From Lachnospiraceae bacterium (GTDB lineage Bacteria; Bacillota; Clostridia; Lachnospirales; Lachnospiraceae): DNA of 64,000 nucleotides. The position numbers and the translations under genes are program-made. The notes beneath the pieces were generated by a model. It had not been told where the DNA came from, searched no databases, and was given only the letters and a program-made list of their open reading frames with translations. The stretch covers positions 59,886 to 123,885 of the forward strand of contig JAAWCE010000007.1 of NCBI GenBank assembly GCA_022793065.1. The letters run 5' to 3'. Positions 57,501 to 64,000 of this stretch are shown here, piece after piece (position 1 is the stretch's first letter; each line of letters begins with the position of its first letter).

Positions 57501-59763
57501 CGGGGTGACAGAACTGGGAAAAGAAGCCTTTAAGGGTACAAATGTATTTGAAGTGGATTTGTCCGATTCTACAATGACAACGGTTCCAACGGGTGCATTT
57601 GCTGACACACCATCATTAAACAGAGTGTTATTCCCTTATACCTTGAATAAGTTTGAAAATGACGGCTTTACAAATAGTAATGTAAATTACATTGCTGTAA
57701 AATCAACATCAATGATTATGGCCGAGAACAATGCTTTTGACGGTATGTTGGTTGATAGGCCCAGTATTGCATGGCGTTGTGCGGAAGATACGCCGGCGGA
57801 AGATCTTGGAAGATTGTTTAATTTTGATGTAGGTCCTCTGGATGTGGAGAGATATTATAAAGTAGTGTTCCGTTATTGGGATAATGAAGCACAGAAAGAA
57901 GTACAGTTAGACAGCGAAGAACAGTATTCCAGTGTAAGCGCTGTAGTATTCCCTCAGGAAGTGGGAACTGAGATAGAGAAGGACGGCGAAAAACTTCTTT
58001 TGAGCGAGTGGAAACTTTCACAGACAGAAACAACCTGGTTCTTTACCGCAGAGTATGTGAAGCCTCAATGGAAAGTTACTTTCGTGGATCCTGAAATGCA
58101 CTTTGATCCTATTGAAATATGGGTGGAAAATGGCGGAAATGCAATGAATAACGCCACCATAAAAGAATTGCTTGAAAAAGTAAAAGAATTTGGCATTACA
58201 GGCTTTAAGAGTAATGACGGCGACCTTACACAGGTGACAAAGGATCTTACGGCTACGGCTGATTATGGAACAGAACATACTTTAACCGTTCAGGGTGGTA
58301 CATTGCAGGACGGAAGTACATCCGGCAGTTTTGAGGCTGGAACAAAAATTATAATCATTGCAGATGAACCGAAAGAGAATGAAGAGTTTTCAACCTGGTC
58401 CAGCTTGCCTGATTTATCAGCAACCACTATTTTAAACAAAACCAATCCTCAGACGGTATTTACGATGCCCAATGAAGATATTGTGGTAATAGCTGAATTC
58501 AGAAATATTAACAATGGCAGCGGGGACGGACCTGATAATTCCAGAAGTCATGTTCTGACTGTCCGAGGCGGAAGCGGTTCAGGAACTTATAAGACAGGAG
58601 AACAGGTTATCATTACGGCGGATCCGGCGCCGGAAGGACAGTCCTTTAATGAGTGGACATTTGTACCTTCAACGGCAGTACTGTTGGATAAAAATAAAGC
58701 GGAAACGGTAATTACTATGCCGGACAGTAATGTTACGGTGATGTCCAATTATAAAACTGGCGGTGGCAATGGTAATGGCGATGGAGACGATAATAATCCT
58801 GGCGCCAGTCCTAATCCCAGCCCCAGTTCTGAACCCGGCTCGAACAAAATGTACTCTCTGATTGTACACAATGGAAATAATTCGGGAAGTTATCTGCCGG
58901 GACAGCAGATTATCGTTGTGGCAGACGATCCGCCGGCCGGACAGCAATTCAGCAGTTGGACTGTAAGCCCTGCAGCCACCGTTGTAACGGATAAGAGTTT
59001 ATCGGCAATCGTAGTGACAATGCCGGAATATGATGTGGCGCTTGTGGCTAATTATAAGGCCATACCTACAGGCTCCGGTAATACCACTGGCTCCAGTAAT
59101 ACTACAGGTACGAGCAATAATACTTCTACCAATCGTCCAAGCGGAAGCGGAAGTACAAATGGTGGCACATCGGTAATCATAGATAAAAACGGACTTTCCA
59201 ATACCGGTGTGGTGCAAGTTACCGTCAATGGTTCTTCCGACAATTTTGTCATTAAGATTACGGAAAACAGCGCTGCTACGGAAGCAGTTTTGAAAGCATT
59301 GTTGGCAGAGTACGGCAATTTGGACAAAATAAAATATGTCCCCATGGATATTTCCTTATATGATTCTACTGGTACAAGGAAGATTACGGATACTTCGGGA
59401 TTATCTATTACCATTACCTTACCGATTCCCGATTCTCTGATTCCTTATGCGGGAAATAATAAGGTTGCAGGTGTGGTGAGCGATAGACTTGATAAGCTTT
59501 CACCTAAATTTACTACGATTAACGGTGTATCCTGCGTTACATTTACGGCGGACCATTTTTCACCTTATGTAATTTATGTGGATACGGGAAATGTGTCTTC
59601 TTCCGGAACCGTATCCGACAGTACGCCGAAAACCGGCGATGGAATTCATCCTAAATGGTTCCTTTCTATTGGATTGGCAAGTTTATCCTTTGTAATGTTT
59701 ATGCAAAAGGATAATAACAAAAAGTCCAAAAAGAAGCAGAAAGTAGCAGTGAGAGCGCGTTAA
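54577..59763 (+). CDS. Giant BspA-type leucine-rich repeat surface protein with a TPKTG sorting signal
   Basis: ATG 54577 has AAAGGAGT upstream; the frame is open earlier, inside the sortase gene. The 1728-residue product has a long signal peptide (residues 12-45) and LRR_5/BspA repeats in several blocks between about 310 and 1080 (AFYGSGIRTLKLENGL, GAFQDCIQLQNVSL, AFQGCHNLEDVIF). An InlB-like stretch lies near 1090-1200, and three divergent InlB-type repeats begin near 1234, 1326 and 1426 (each GSGxYxxGxxxxIxAD...F..W). A Gly/Asn/Ser/Thr linker and a beta domain (1540-1670) come before TPKTGD at about 1683, a hydrophobic helix and a basic tail. It is probably a wall-anchored adhesin exposed to host or diet polymers. 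Confidence 0.9.
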   Translation: MAGTVKEAKNGKKRKRLKRSIRKTLGALFMATALVVAAIPVDNLQAAGEDNVNSTVQARDRAPSTYGDPVHRPDNDIPTIDKDTKIYTSGDKIFRFAYIQKGGNYIAVLLGYDNGYLAGKSLEIPDAVDAYEQYTINLGTEAGYAAVGRNGNFLFYKRKHEVEYVLHNDNQVLDSNGNLVSLNNYLDTAPEYRELVRYITDKDGNRTGVVIREEYGDYIPCYLDSKSEWEDIDREKLYYDKNKPTGGESITGQTDFARTNEQQYQRITNAEVGYIGKQYLEKVEEITPTGLKKEVWRLAGDVTDANPDKGVFANASNLVELSMGEKFRGIGNYAFYGSGIRTLKLENGLDTIAEGAFQDCIQLQNVSLDLDCPLKALGAYAFKGCVSLGSFALPWSVVNIGDSAFENCTKLYEVNLCSEGKDAEGTGSNLLSSLGYDVFKNCELLQSVTFPSNCSESILLSTFAGCSSLQFIGARNERLTFVEDTIVNYGYDQFKAMLGEGTKINGEFFFEGFENSELHKLAREKHFAFSYLTKDDRGNYIRQDRYEITEPDVKGGSGQNTYVVTSKNNLFSYTPEGNPDTIVIPTKIGPHSIYTFDPAVFSNRCNLRTVVIPNTVTEIGERAFQGCHNLEDVIFDSYENSNVVVGQDAFKTQSFTGNHNGDSSVSNPPVELHFTGPISSGFGPYNYAMNEANSFTSGNQQEEYITYYSGWPQNLEVKYNKVTKKSELVDFPALSELGASKYSSATYKYLAVPGGDNAYETAISNAYSEYVKAGYNLSAMTPNQREVISNALDITIPEGVQSIREGLFREKERLDSSVAQPVKKTVTAQSLISIDSPRHEVTDEQGNKTFTYPSDLKQCEFPGTFAGCENLTSITLNSVSYADGSVGGLTEVGDHAFLDCTGLTQVALPVTLEKMGVTPFLGCKGLSFVNFQNNPNFACEKSIIFGPAADGTAKGKLVECLQGRTQGYVENTELAGVTELGKEAFKGTNVFEVDLSDSTMTTVPTGAFADTPSLNRVLFPYTLNKFENDGFTNSNVNYIAVKSTSMIMAENNAFDGMLVDRPSIAWRCAEDTPAEDLGRLFNFDVGPLDVERYYKVVFRYWDNEAQKEVQLDSEEQYSSVSAVVFPQEVGTEIEKDGEKLLLSEWKLSQTETTWFFTAEYVKPQWKVTFVDPEMHFDPIEIWVENGGNAMNNATIKELLEKVKEFGITGFKSNDGDLTQVTKDLTATADYGTEHTLTVQGGTLQDGSTSGSFEAGTKIIIIADEPKENEEFSTWSSLPDLSATTILNKTNPQTVFTMPNEDIVVIAEFRNINNGSGDGPDNSRSHVLTVRGGSGSGTYKTGEQVIITADPAPEGQSFNEWTFVPSTAVLLDKNKAETVITMPDSNVTVMSNYKTGGGNGNGDGDDNNPGASPNPSPSSEPGSNKMYSLIVHNGNNSGSYLPGQQIIVVADDPPAGQQFSSWTVSPAATVVTDKSLSAIVVTMPEYDVALVANYKAIPTGSGNTTGSSNTTGTSNNTSTNRPSGSGSTNGGTSVIIDKNGLSNTGVVQVTVNGSSDNFVIKITENSAATEAVLKALLAEYGNLDKIKYVPMDISLYDSTGTRKITDTSGLSITITLPIPDSLIPYAGNNKVAGVVSDRLDKLSPKFTTINGVSCVTFTADHFSPYVIYVDTGNVSSSGTVSDSTPKTGDGIHPKWFLSIGLASLSFVMFMQKDNNKKSKKKQKVAVRAR

Positions 59764-59835
59764 GGAAAGATGTATTATCTGCAAAAAATATACGATAGAA
59801 AAAATTGATAAGTTATGTATCCGGTTTAAAACGAC

Positions 59836-59872
59836 ATGGCGTGTGGCTATATGCCATACGCCATAGTTTTTA
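59836..59872 (+). terminator. Terminator after the giant surface protein gene
   Basis: ATGGCGT-G-TGGC (59836-59847) pairs with GCCA-T-ACGCCAT (59853-59864) around TATAT, then AGTTTTTAT. It lies only 16 bases before the next start codon, so read-through must feed the next gene unless it has its own promoter. Confidence 0.8.
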
Positions 59873-59887
59873 TCTAAGAGGTAGACT

Positions 59888-62011
59888 ATGAATCAAGGAA
59901 ATCAAGAACAACAAAATAATATATATAAAAAGCGCCTATTGGGAGTATTGATTATCATAATGGCATTGATTATCATGCAGCTTCCGTCTACAACGGCGGA
60001 TGCGGCGTATTCTACCGATTTTAAAATGGATGGCAATACTTTGATAAAATACCGTGGACCGGATAAGAATGTAACCATTCCGGATACGGTGGAGGTAATC
60101 GGAAAAGGTGCCTTTGAGGACAATGTTAATATTGAACTTGTGGTAATACCCAATTCCGTAAAGCGCATTGATCCCTATGCTTTTTGGGGCTGCAATAATC
60201 TGGATACAGTAGTTCTGGGACAGGGATTAACCGAAGTTGGAGATTATGCCTTTGCAGGATGTAAAGGGTTAAAACAGATGACAATACCTTCTAATGTGAA
60301 TAGCATTGGTATCCAGGCGTTCGGAGACTGCGTCAATATGACCGATATTAGTATTCCTCCGGAGACGGTTAAGATTCATGAGACATCTTTCAACGGCTGT
60401 GAACAGCTTACCATACACGGAGAAGAACATAGTGTTGCTGCGGAATATGCGGAAGCCTTTCAGGAACGTCAGAAGGAAAAGGCTGAGTTTGAAGATACCA
60501 TGGGATTAAAACCTTCTGTGACGGAAGCACCGGTTGAAACGCCCATTCCTACGGAAGCACCAGTGGTAGAGTCATTGGTGGGAAGCACACAGATTGTAGG
60601 AAACAGAGCTGTTTTTCTGATTGACGGTCAGGGATTGCCGGTATATGACGGGCTGCCTGAATCTGAAACGCCGCCTCTGGGAGATATGATGGGGAGTGGT
60701 AATATTCCGAAATATACCGTGATAGATGAACAAATGATAGCAGATCATGCCTACTATAGTAGCATTGGTTTAGGGAACTTAATGCTGCCGGATGGAATTG
60801 GAGAAATTGGAGAGTTTTCTTTTGCCAGAAGTTCTCTGACGGCGTTGTTAGTGCCGGATGGGGTGGAAAAAATTGATTATGGCGCTTTTTATCACTGTGA
60901 CCTTTTGGAGCATGTAACACTTCCTGATACAATTATGTCCGTGGAACCGAAAGCTTTTTCTTATACGCCATGGGTTGAAAATTTTCTGTCAGGCAATACA
61001 GGAGAAGGAGATTTTCTAATAGAGGGAGGCGTATTGATAGCATATCGAGGAAATTTCTCTAATGTGACAATTCCTGATGGAGTACGTGTTATAGCTGCGG
61101 AAGTATTTCAAGGGCATACAGAAATAAAGAGCGTATCTTTTCCGGACAGCCTTAGAGTGATTGGTGAAGGTGCATTTGAGGGATGTAATCAATTAAAGCA
61201 GATAAATTTCGGTCAGGGAGTGGAAGAGATTAAGGATAGGGCTTTCAGCGGAATCAGTACGCTTTTAAGTGAACTATCCATTCCTGGAACAGTGAAGAAA
61301 TTGGGATTACAGGCATTTGGAAGTATCTGGTTGAACTATCAGGGAGAAGAGCCGGAACACACATTTGAAACATCTGCATCCAGGCTTTCCAATAAGACGT
61401 ATCGAATTTATGGAAATGAGCAGGGACAGGAACCAGGTGTAATGGTGGAGGGATTAGAGGGCGCTTCAGCCTCCATGGAAACTGCAGAGAGTAATTACCT
61501 CTTGAAAATAGAGGAATTGCAGGAGAGTGATGAGATGGCTCAAGCCTTTTATCGGGCTTTTCAGGCTGTAGTCCCGGACAATCGAGTGATTTATGATATG
61601 GTACTGACAGATGAAAGTTCTATTCCTTTGACAAAGTTAGGGACACAGGCGCTTACGGTGGTTTTGCCAGTGCCAGAGGCTTTACAGGGACAAAACTTGA
61701 GACTTTTGGTTTTGGACAGAAACGGTCAATTAGAAGATATACCCATAGAACGTATTTCCATTGAAGGAAAACCGTATTATCGTTTTCAAACTAATTTTGT
61801 TTCTCAATATATTGTTTATGGAATTGGCGAAGATATGACGGAAGTATCGGCGGAGATTCCAATGGAGATGGATATGGAGCTCACGAATCTCAGCGCTGCG
61901 CCTCAAGAGGAACCTTTTTGGCGGAGACTTGAGCTGTGGGTGGGCGGCGCATTGTTGCTGACAGGAATTATCCTTTTGTCAGGGCGTGTTATAAAATTTC
62001 GAGTACGATGA
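59888..62011 (+). CDS. BspA-type leucine-rich repeat membrane protein
   Basis: The 707-residue protein begins at ATG 59888 (site AAGAGGTAGACT). It has an N-terminal signal or anchor helix (residues 17-38, ending TTADAAY). LRR_5 repeats occupy about 40-185 (IPDTVEVIGKGAFEDNVNIE, AFWGCNNLDTVVLG) and again about 285-480. The two blocks are separated by a Pro/Thr/Glu spacer (TEAPVETPIPTEAP). A beta domain follows (about 510-660). Near the end a helix (WVGGALLLTGIILLSGRVI) and the short basic tail KFRVR anchor it, without an LPxTG-type motif. It is related to the giant protein but membrane-held. The subtilisin gene overlaps its stop. Confidence 0.88.
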   Translation: MNQGNQEQQNNIYKKRLLGVLIIIMALIIMQLPSTTADAAYSTDFKMDGNTLIKYRGPDKNVTIPDTVEVIGKGAFEDNVNIELVVIPNSVKRIDPYAFWGCNNLDTVVLGQGLTEVGDYAFAGCKGLKQMTIPSNVNSIGIQAFGDCVNMTDISIPPETVKIHETSFNGCEQLTIHGEEHSVAAEYAEAFQERQKEKAEFEDTMGLKPSVTEAPVETPIPTEAPVVESLVGSTQIVGNRAVFLIDGQGLPVYDGLPESETPPLGDMMGSGNIPKYTVIDEQMIADHAYYSSIGLGNLMLPDGIGEIGEFSFARSSLTALLVPDGVEKIDYGAFYHCDLLEHVTLPDTIMSVEPKAFSYTPWVENFLSGNTGEGDFLIEGGVLIAYRGNFSNVTIPDGVRVIAAEVFQGHTEIKSVSFPDSLRVIGEGAFEGCNQLKQINFGQGVEEIKDRAFSGISTLLSELSIPGTVKKLGLQAFGSIWLNYQGEEPEHTFETSASRLSNKTYRIYGNEQGQEPGVMVEGLEGASASMETAESNYLLKIEELQESDEMAQAFYRAFQAVVPDNRVIYDMVLTDESSIPLTKLGTQALTVVLPVPEALQGQNLRLLVLDRNGQLEDIPIERISIEGKPYYRFQTNFVSQYIVYGIGEDMTEVSAEIPMEMDMELTNLSAAPQEEPFWRRLELWVGGALLLTGIILLSGRVIKFRVR

Positions 62012-63018
62012 TATCTTATAGAGGTATGAACATCAATAAATTCCCGGCATACAATGAATTAAAAGTATATGCCGGGAACTTTTTATTTATGCAGCGTGTA
62101 AGAGAATTGGTAGCAGCAAATTTAAAAAATAATATAGATGGCAGAGGAGTGAATATTGCTGTACTTGATACAGGATTAAGCAATCATCCGGATTTGAACG
62201 GGAGAGTAATCGGTTTTCATGATTTTGTAGGACATAGAAATCAACTATATGACAATAACGGTCATGGTACTCATGTGTGCGGAATCCTGTGCGGAAATGG
62301 AAGTTTGTCAGCAGGACGGTATCGCGGAATGGCACCAGGGGCTAATCTGGTGGTTGGGAAAGTTTTGGATGATAAAGGGGATGGGCGCACGGAAACGATG
62401 CTGAAAGGGTTGGACTGGATTCTACAGGTCAAAGAAAAGTTCAACATTAAAATATTAAATATTTCTGTAGGAATCGGCACTTTGGACGAATGGGAAAAAG
62501 AAAGGGCGCTGCAGGATAAGATTGATGAGGTGTGGGAGAGTGGTATTTTGGTTGTCTGCGCTGCCGGAAACAAAGGTCCCGGAGACAACACGGTTTCTTC
62601 TGTAGGAAGCGGACGTCATGTGGTTACGGTTGGCTGCCACGACGGCAATTATGCAAAAGGAAGACCTGATAGATGTGAAGCTTATTCAGGAAGAGGAATG
62701 TATGGAAGTCTTGTACGTAAGCCGGATCTGGTGGCGCCAGGTACGGATATTATTTCGTGTAATGGGTATTATCGCAGCCTGACGGCAAAAAACAGAAAGC
62801 CTTATATGACGAAAAGTGGCACTTCTATGGCAACACCGGTGGTATCAGGTGCAGCGGCGTTGGTTTTCCAAAAGTATCCGGATAGTACAAATGAACAATG
62901 TAAACAAAAATTGCAGTTTTCAGCCACAGATCTCGGCCTTCCCTGGAACCAACAGGGGGATGATGTTATTATAGTGTCAAGTACGCGAGGAACTAGTAAA
63001 AATAAGGGTTTCCGCTGA
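62008..63018 (+). CDS. Subtilisin-like serine protease (S8), no signal peptide
   Basis: ATG 62008 overlaps the TGA of the preceding gene (ATGA), giving a 336-residue product; ATG 62089 would give 309 residues. The full catalytic triad is visible: Asp in IAVLDTGLSNHPDL, His in NNGHGTHVCGIL and Ser in SGTSMATPVVSGAAAL. The oxyanion Asn segment is VVCAAGNKGPG. There is no signal peptide or clear propeptide, as in intracellular subtilisins. A terminator-shaped hairpin lies between the two candidate starts, which raises doubt about the start and suggests regulation. The neighbours are surface proteins, so it may act on them if exported by an unknown route. Confidence 0.88.
   Translation: MISYRGMNINKFPAYNELKVYAGNFLFMQRVRELVAANLKNNIDGRGVNIAVLDTGLSNHPDLNGRVIGFHDFVGHRNQLYDNNGHGTHVCGILCGNGSLSAGRYRGMAPGANLVVGKVLDDKGDGRTETMLKGLDWILQVKEKFNIKILNISVGIGTLDEWEKERALQDKIDEVWESGILVVCAAGNKGPGDNTVSSVGSGRHVVTVGCHDGNYAKGRPDRCEAYSGRGMYGSLVRKPDLVAPGTDIISCNGYYRSLTAKNRKPYMTKSGTSMATPVVSGAAALVFQKYPDSTNEQCKQKLQFSATDLGLPWNQQGDDVIIVSSTRGTSKNKGFR
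62041..62087 (+). terminator. Intrinsic terminator-like hairpin inside the first codons of the subtilisin gene
   Basis: A perfect 11-bp stem (TTCCCGGCATA at 62041-62051 with TATGCCGGGAA at 62068-62078) has a 16-nt loop and CTTTTTATTT after it. It is in the reading frame of the S8 gene from ATG 62008 and stands two bases before the alternative ATG 62089. It may end the LRR gene transcript or act as an attenuator. Confidence 0.75.
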
Positions 63019-63106
63019 TTTAGTCTAAACAAAAAGTTATTCTGAAAACAGCACAAAAGGCTGGAGATGACTGTATTTTCACTTCCAAAAGGGAAAAACA
63101 GGCAAC

Positions 63107-63135
63107 TTGACACTAAAATAACATTAGGGTATAAA
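63107..63135 (+). promoter_or_regulatory. Consensus promoter without an obvious gene
   Basis: TTGACA (63107-63112), a 17-nt spacer and TATAAA (63130-63135). It points rightward into the antisense strand of the transposase remnant at 63152. It may be a leftover promoter near an IS end or drive an antisense transcript. Confidence 0.5.
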
Positions 63136-63151
63136 TATTTTTGGTTTATCA

Positions 63152-63508
63152 TCATTTTATGTTTTCTGTCTTTTCTTTTTCGTCCAATTCCGCCTCAGCA
63201 TCACGGATGATGTCCTCCGCAAGGTTGCTGATATAGATTGTGTTGTATATATCCTGCAGCAGCAAAATCGGTTTGGACCCTGTAAAATTCTCTGTCTGCA
63301 GACGGTTTTTCAACGTTTCGTATGCCGTTTCAATCCCCCATCTCATATGGTACAGTTCCGCTATCTGCTGGAAGTCAAAGGTTTCAGCAAGGGCTGGATA
63401 TCCGTGGAAGGTAGAAAATCCGGGGTTCAGTTTTATACGCTGTTTCAGATAGCCGGGTTTTGATATTTCCACTCCCGGATGTGCGGACTGCAGCGGATTT
63501 GAGCACAA
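63152..63508 (-). pseudogene. 3' remnant of an IS4-type DDE transposase gene
   Basis: The 118-codon minus-strand frame contains the C-terminal transposase signature LYHMRWGIETAYETLKNRLQ, followed by TENFTGSKPILLLQDIYNT. This is the YREK-like block with the last catalytic Glu of IS4-family DDE enzymes. The N-terminal two thirds, with both catalytic Asp residues, are missing. The first 20 or so codons of the frame read through DNA that also carries the opposite-strand IS1182 remnant, so the start is artificial. It is a decayed element, not a working gene. Confidence 0.8.
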
Positions 63509-63629
63509 AGCGAAGTGCCTTTACAAATACAATGTCGAAAAGAATCCGTATCGCAATAAAGTCATGAAAATCAACGAGCGGTGGGAAGAACTGAAAGAAG
63601 AATCCAATGTATCGGTTTCTGCATTATGA
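63474..63629 (+). pseudogene. C-terminal remnant of an IS1182-type transposase gene
   Basis: The plus-strand frame reads a Cys-bearing segment (GCADCSGFEHKAKCLYKY), then NPYRNKVMKINERWEELKEE, and stops at 63629. This resembles the zinc-finger-like C-terminal region of IS1182-family transposases (CxxCxxxxxCxxY then NKVMKxN). No start codon or upstream domain is present, and the frame ends about ten residues later. It abuts and partly overlaps the IS4-type remnant on the other strand, so two unrelated elements met here. The match is from memory of the family pattern. Confidence 0.55.
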
Positions 63630-63738
63630 AATTGAAAAATATGAGGGAAAAAAGGAGCAGAAAACTGCTTAACCAAAGGAGCACTCCTCAAAATCCAAAC
63701 AAGGGGATTCTGCGCTCCCAAATAGATACTGCTAAAAG

Positions 63739-63807
63739 AAAGAAACAGTCCGGTAAAAATCCAGGGTATTGAAAAATCCTGAATTTCTAAAGGACTGTTT
63801 CTTTTTT
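63739..63807 (+). terminator. Long hairpin with T-rich end (terminator or IS end)
   Basis: AAAGAAACAGTCC (63739-63751) and GGACTGTTTCTTT (63792-63804) form a perfect 13-bp stem with a 40-nt loop, then TTT. The window has no gene from 63630 to its end. This is the first of three strong hairpins in that stretch. Confidence 0.55.
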
Positions 63808-63830
63808 ATGTATCAGGGGCCTAAATCGTT

Positions 63831-63872
63831 ATTTCCCGATAGCCCCTTTTCTTGTAAGGGCTATCGGGAAAT
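63831..63872. repeat. Perfect 15-bp inverted repeat
   Basis: ATTTCCCGATAGCCC (63831-63845) and GGGCTATCGGGAAAT (63858-63872) pair perfectly around 12 bases (CTTTTCTTGTAA). No T-run follows. It may be a relic end of a mobile element or a protein-binding hairpin. Confidence 0.7.
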
Positions 63873-63934
63873 TATTACGAGCAGCGGAACGAAACAAGGA
63901 TATCTTTCAGCATTGAAAGATTTATGAAACAAAT

Positions 63935-63977
63935 AAAACCGTGCTTGGAATAGGGGATATTCTATACACGGTTTTTT
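63935..63977 (+). terminator. Rho-independent terminator at the window end
   Basis: AAAACCGTG (63935-63943) pairs with CACGGTTTT (63967-63975), followed by TTCC; the six T after CACGG give a typical tail. The gene it serves is not visible, since only IS remnants lie upstream. Confidence 0.65.
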
Positions 63978-64000
63978 CCTGGAAATATTTATTCTACGAA

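Noticed and set aside
63521..63721. 66-codon minus-strand frame beside the IS remnants
   Set aside because: It is antisense to the IS1182-type fragment, has no start signals and no recognisable content.

Overview
The window reads as chromosomal DNA of an anaerobic, low-to-mid GC Firmicute, most likely a gut-type member of the Clostridia (Lachnospiraceae-like). The signs are the Rnf operon order CDGEAB, an ATP-type PEP carboxykinase, a sodium-pump biotin decarboxylase cluster, a T-box in front of pheST, class B sortases with (S/T)PKTG substrates, BspA-type leucine-rich repeat proteins, and strong AGGAGG ribosome binding sites with TTG and GTG starts. The taxonomic placement is inference. No marker RNA operon is present.

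Region by region. (1) 1-5122: a five-gene biotin-dependent decarboxylase/transcarboxylase cluster (carboxyltransferase, OadG-like, biotin carrier, OadB sodium pump, oxaloacetate/pyruvate carboxyltransferase). (2) 5252-10395: a flavoprotein, cmk, ispH, an S1-domain protein overlapping ispH, and an orphan CheR. (3) 10503-11606 minus: a RNase H-like exonuclease. (4) 11731-18139: rnfCDGEAB with a GH25 muramidase as seventh gene. (5) 18188-25357: an AP2/HNH-derived protein, a SleB-like hydrolase, an orphan HipA-like kinase, thrC, deoC and an aminopeptidase P. (6) 25548-32578: a surface polysaccharide control block (CpsB phosphatase, Wzz-like CpsC, CpsD tyrosine kinase), a class B sortase, an LCP ligase, an SPKTG-anchored protein and an initiating sugar transferase. 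(7) 32632-38847: pckA, a probable 6S RNA, a SpoIID-like protein, YihY and a carbon-nitrogen hydrolase. (8) 38954-47906: a triple 61-bp repeat before an SDR gene, T-box/pheST, an M18 aminopeptidase, queA, PilZ and VanZ. (9) 48022-53082: tyrA, an EF-G-like GTPase, two small Met-rich proteins and a very Cys-rich protein. (10) 53355-63018: a second class B sortase, a 1728-residue TPKTG-anchored repeat protein, a second LRR protein and a subtilisin. (11) 63152-64000: remnants of two unrelated insertion sequences and three strong hairpins.

The metabolic genes fit a sodium/ferredoxin economy: PEP carboxykinase makes or uses oxaloacetate, the decarboxylase cluster couples decarboxylation to Na+ export, and Rnf couples reduced ferredoxin and NAD to ion transport. 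The surface genes form two independent modules in which a class B sortase lies beside a protein ending in a (S/T)PKTG sorting signal.

The least explained material is a set of short intergenic hairpins placed directly upstream of ribosome binding sites. It includes a 29-bp identical sequence used before two unrelated genes and a 61-bp unit repeated three times before the SDR gene, with a diverged copy before the PilZ gene. Other points are a 48-nt-arm inverted repeat before cmk, a terminator-shaped hairpin inside the first codons of the subtilisin gene, an AP2/HNH protein that has lost its nuclease histidines, and a (YYGK)n tyrosine tail on CpsD.
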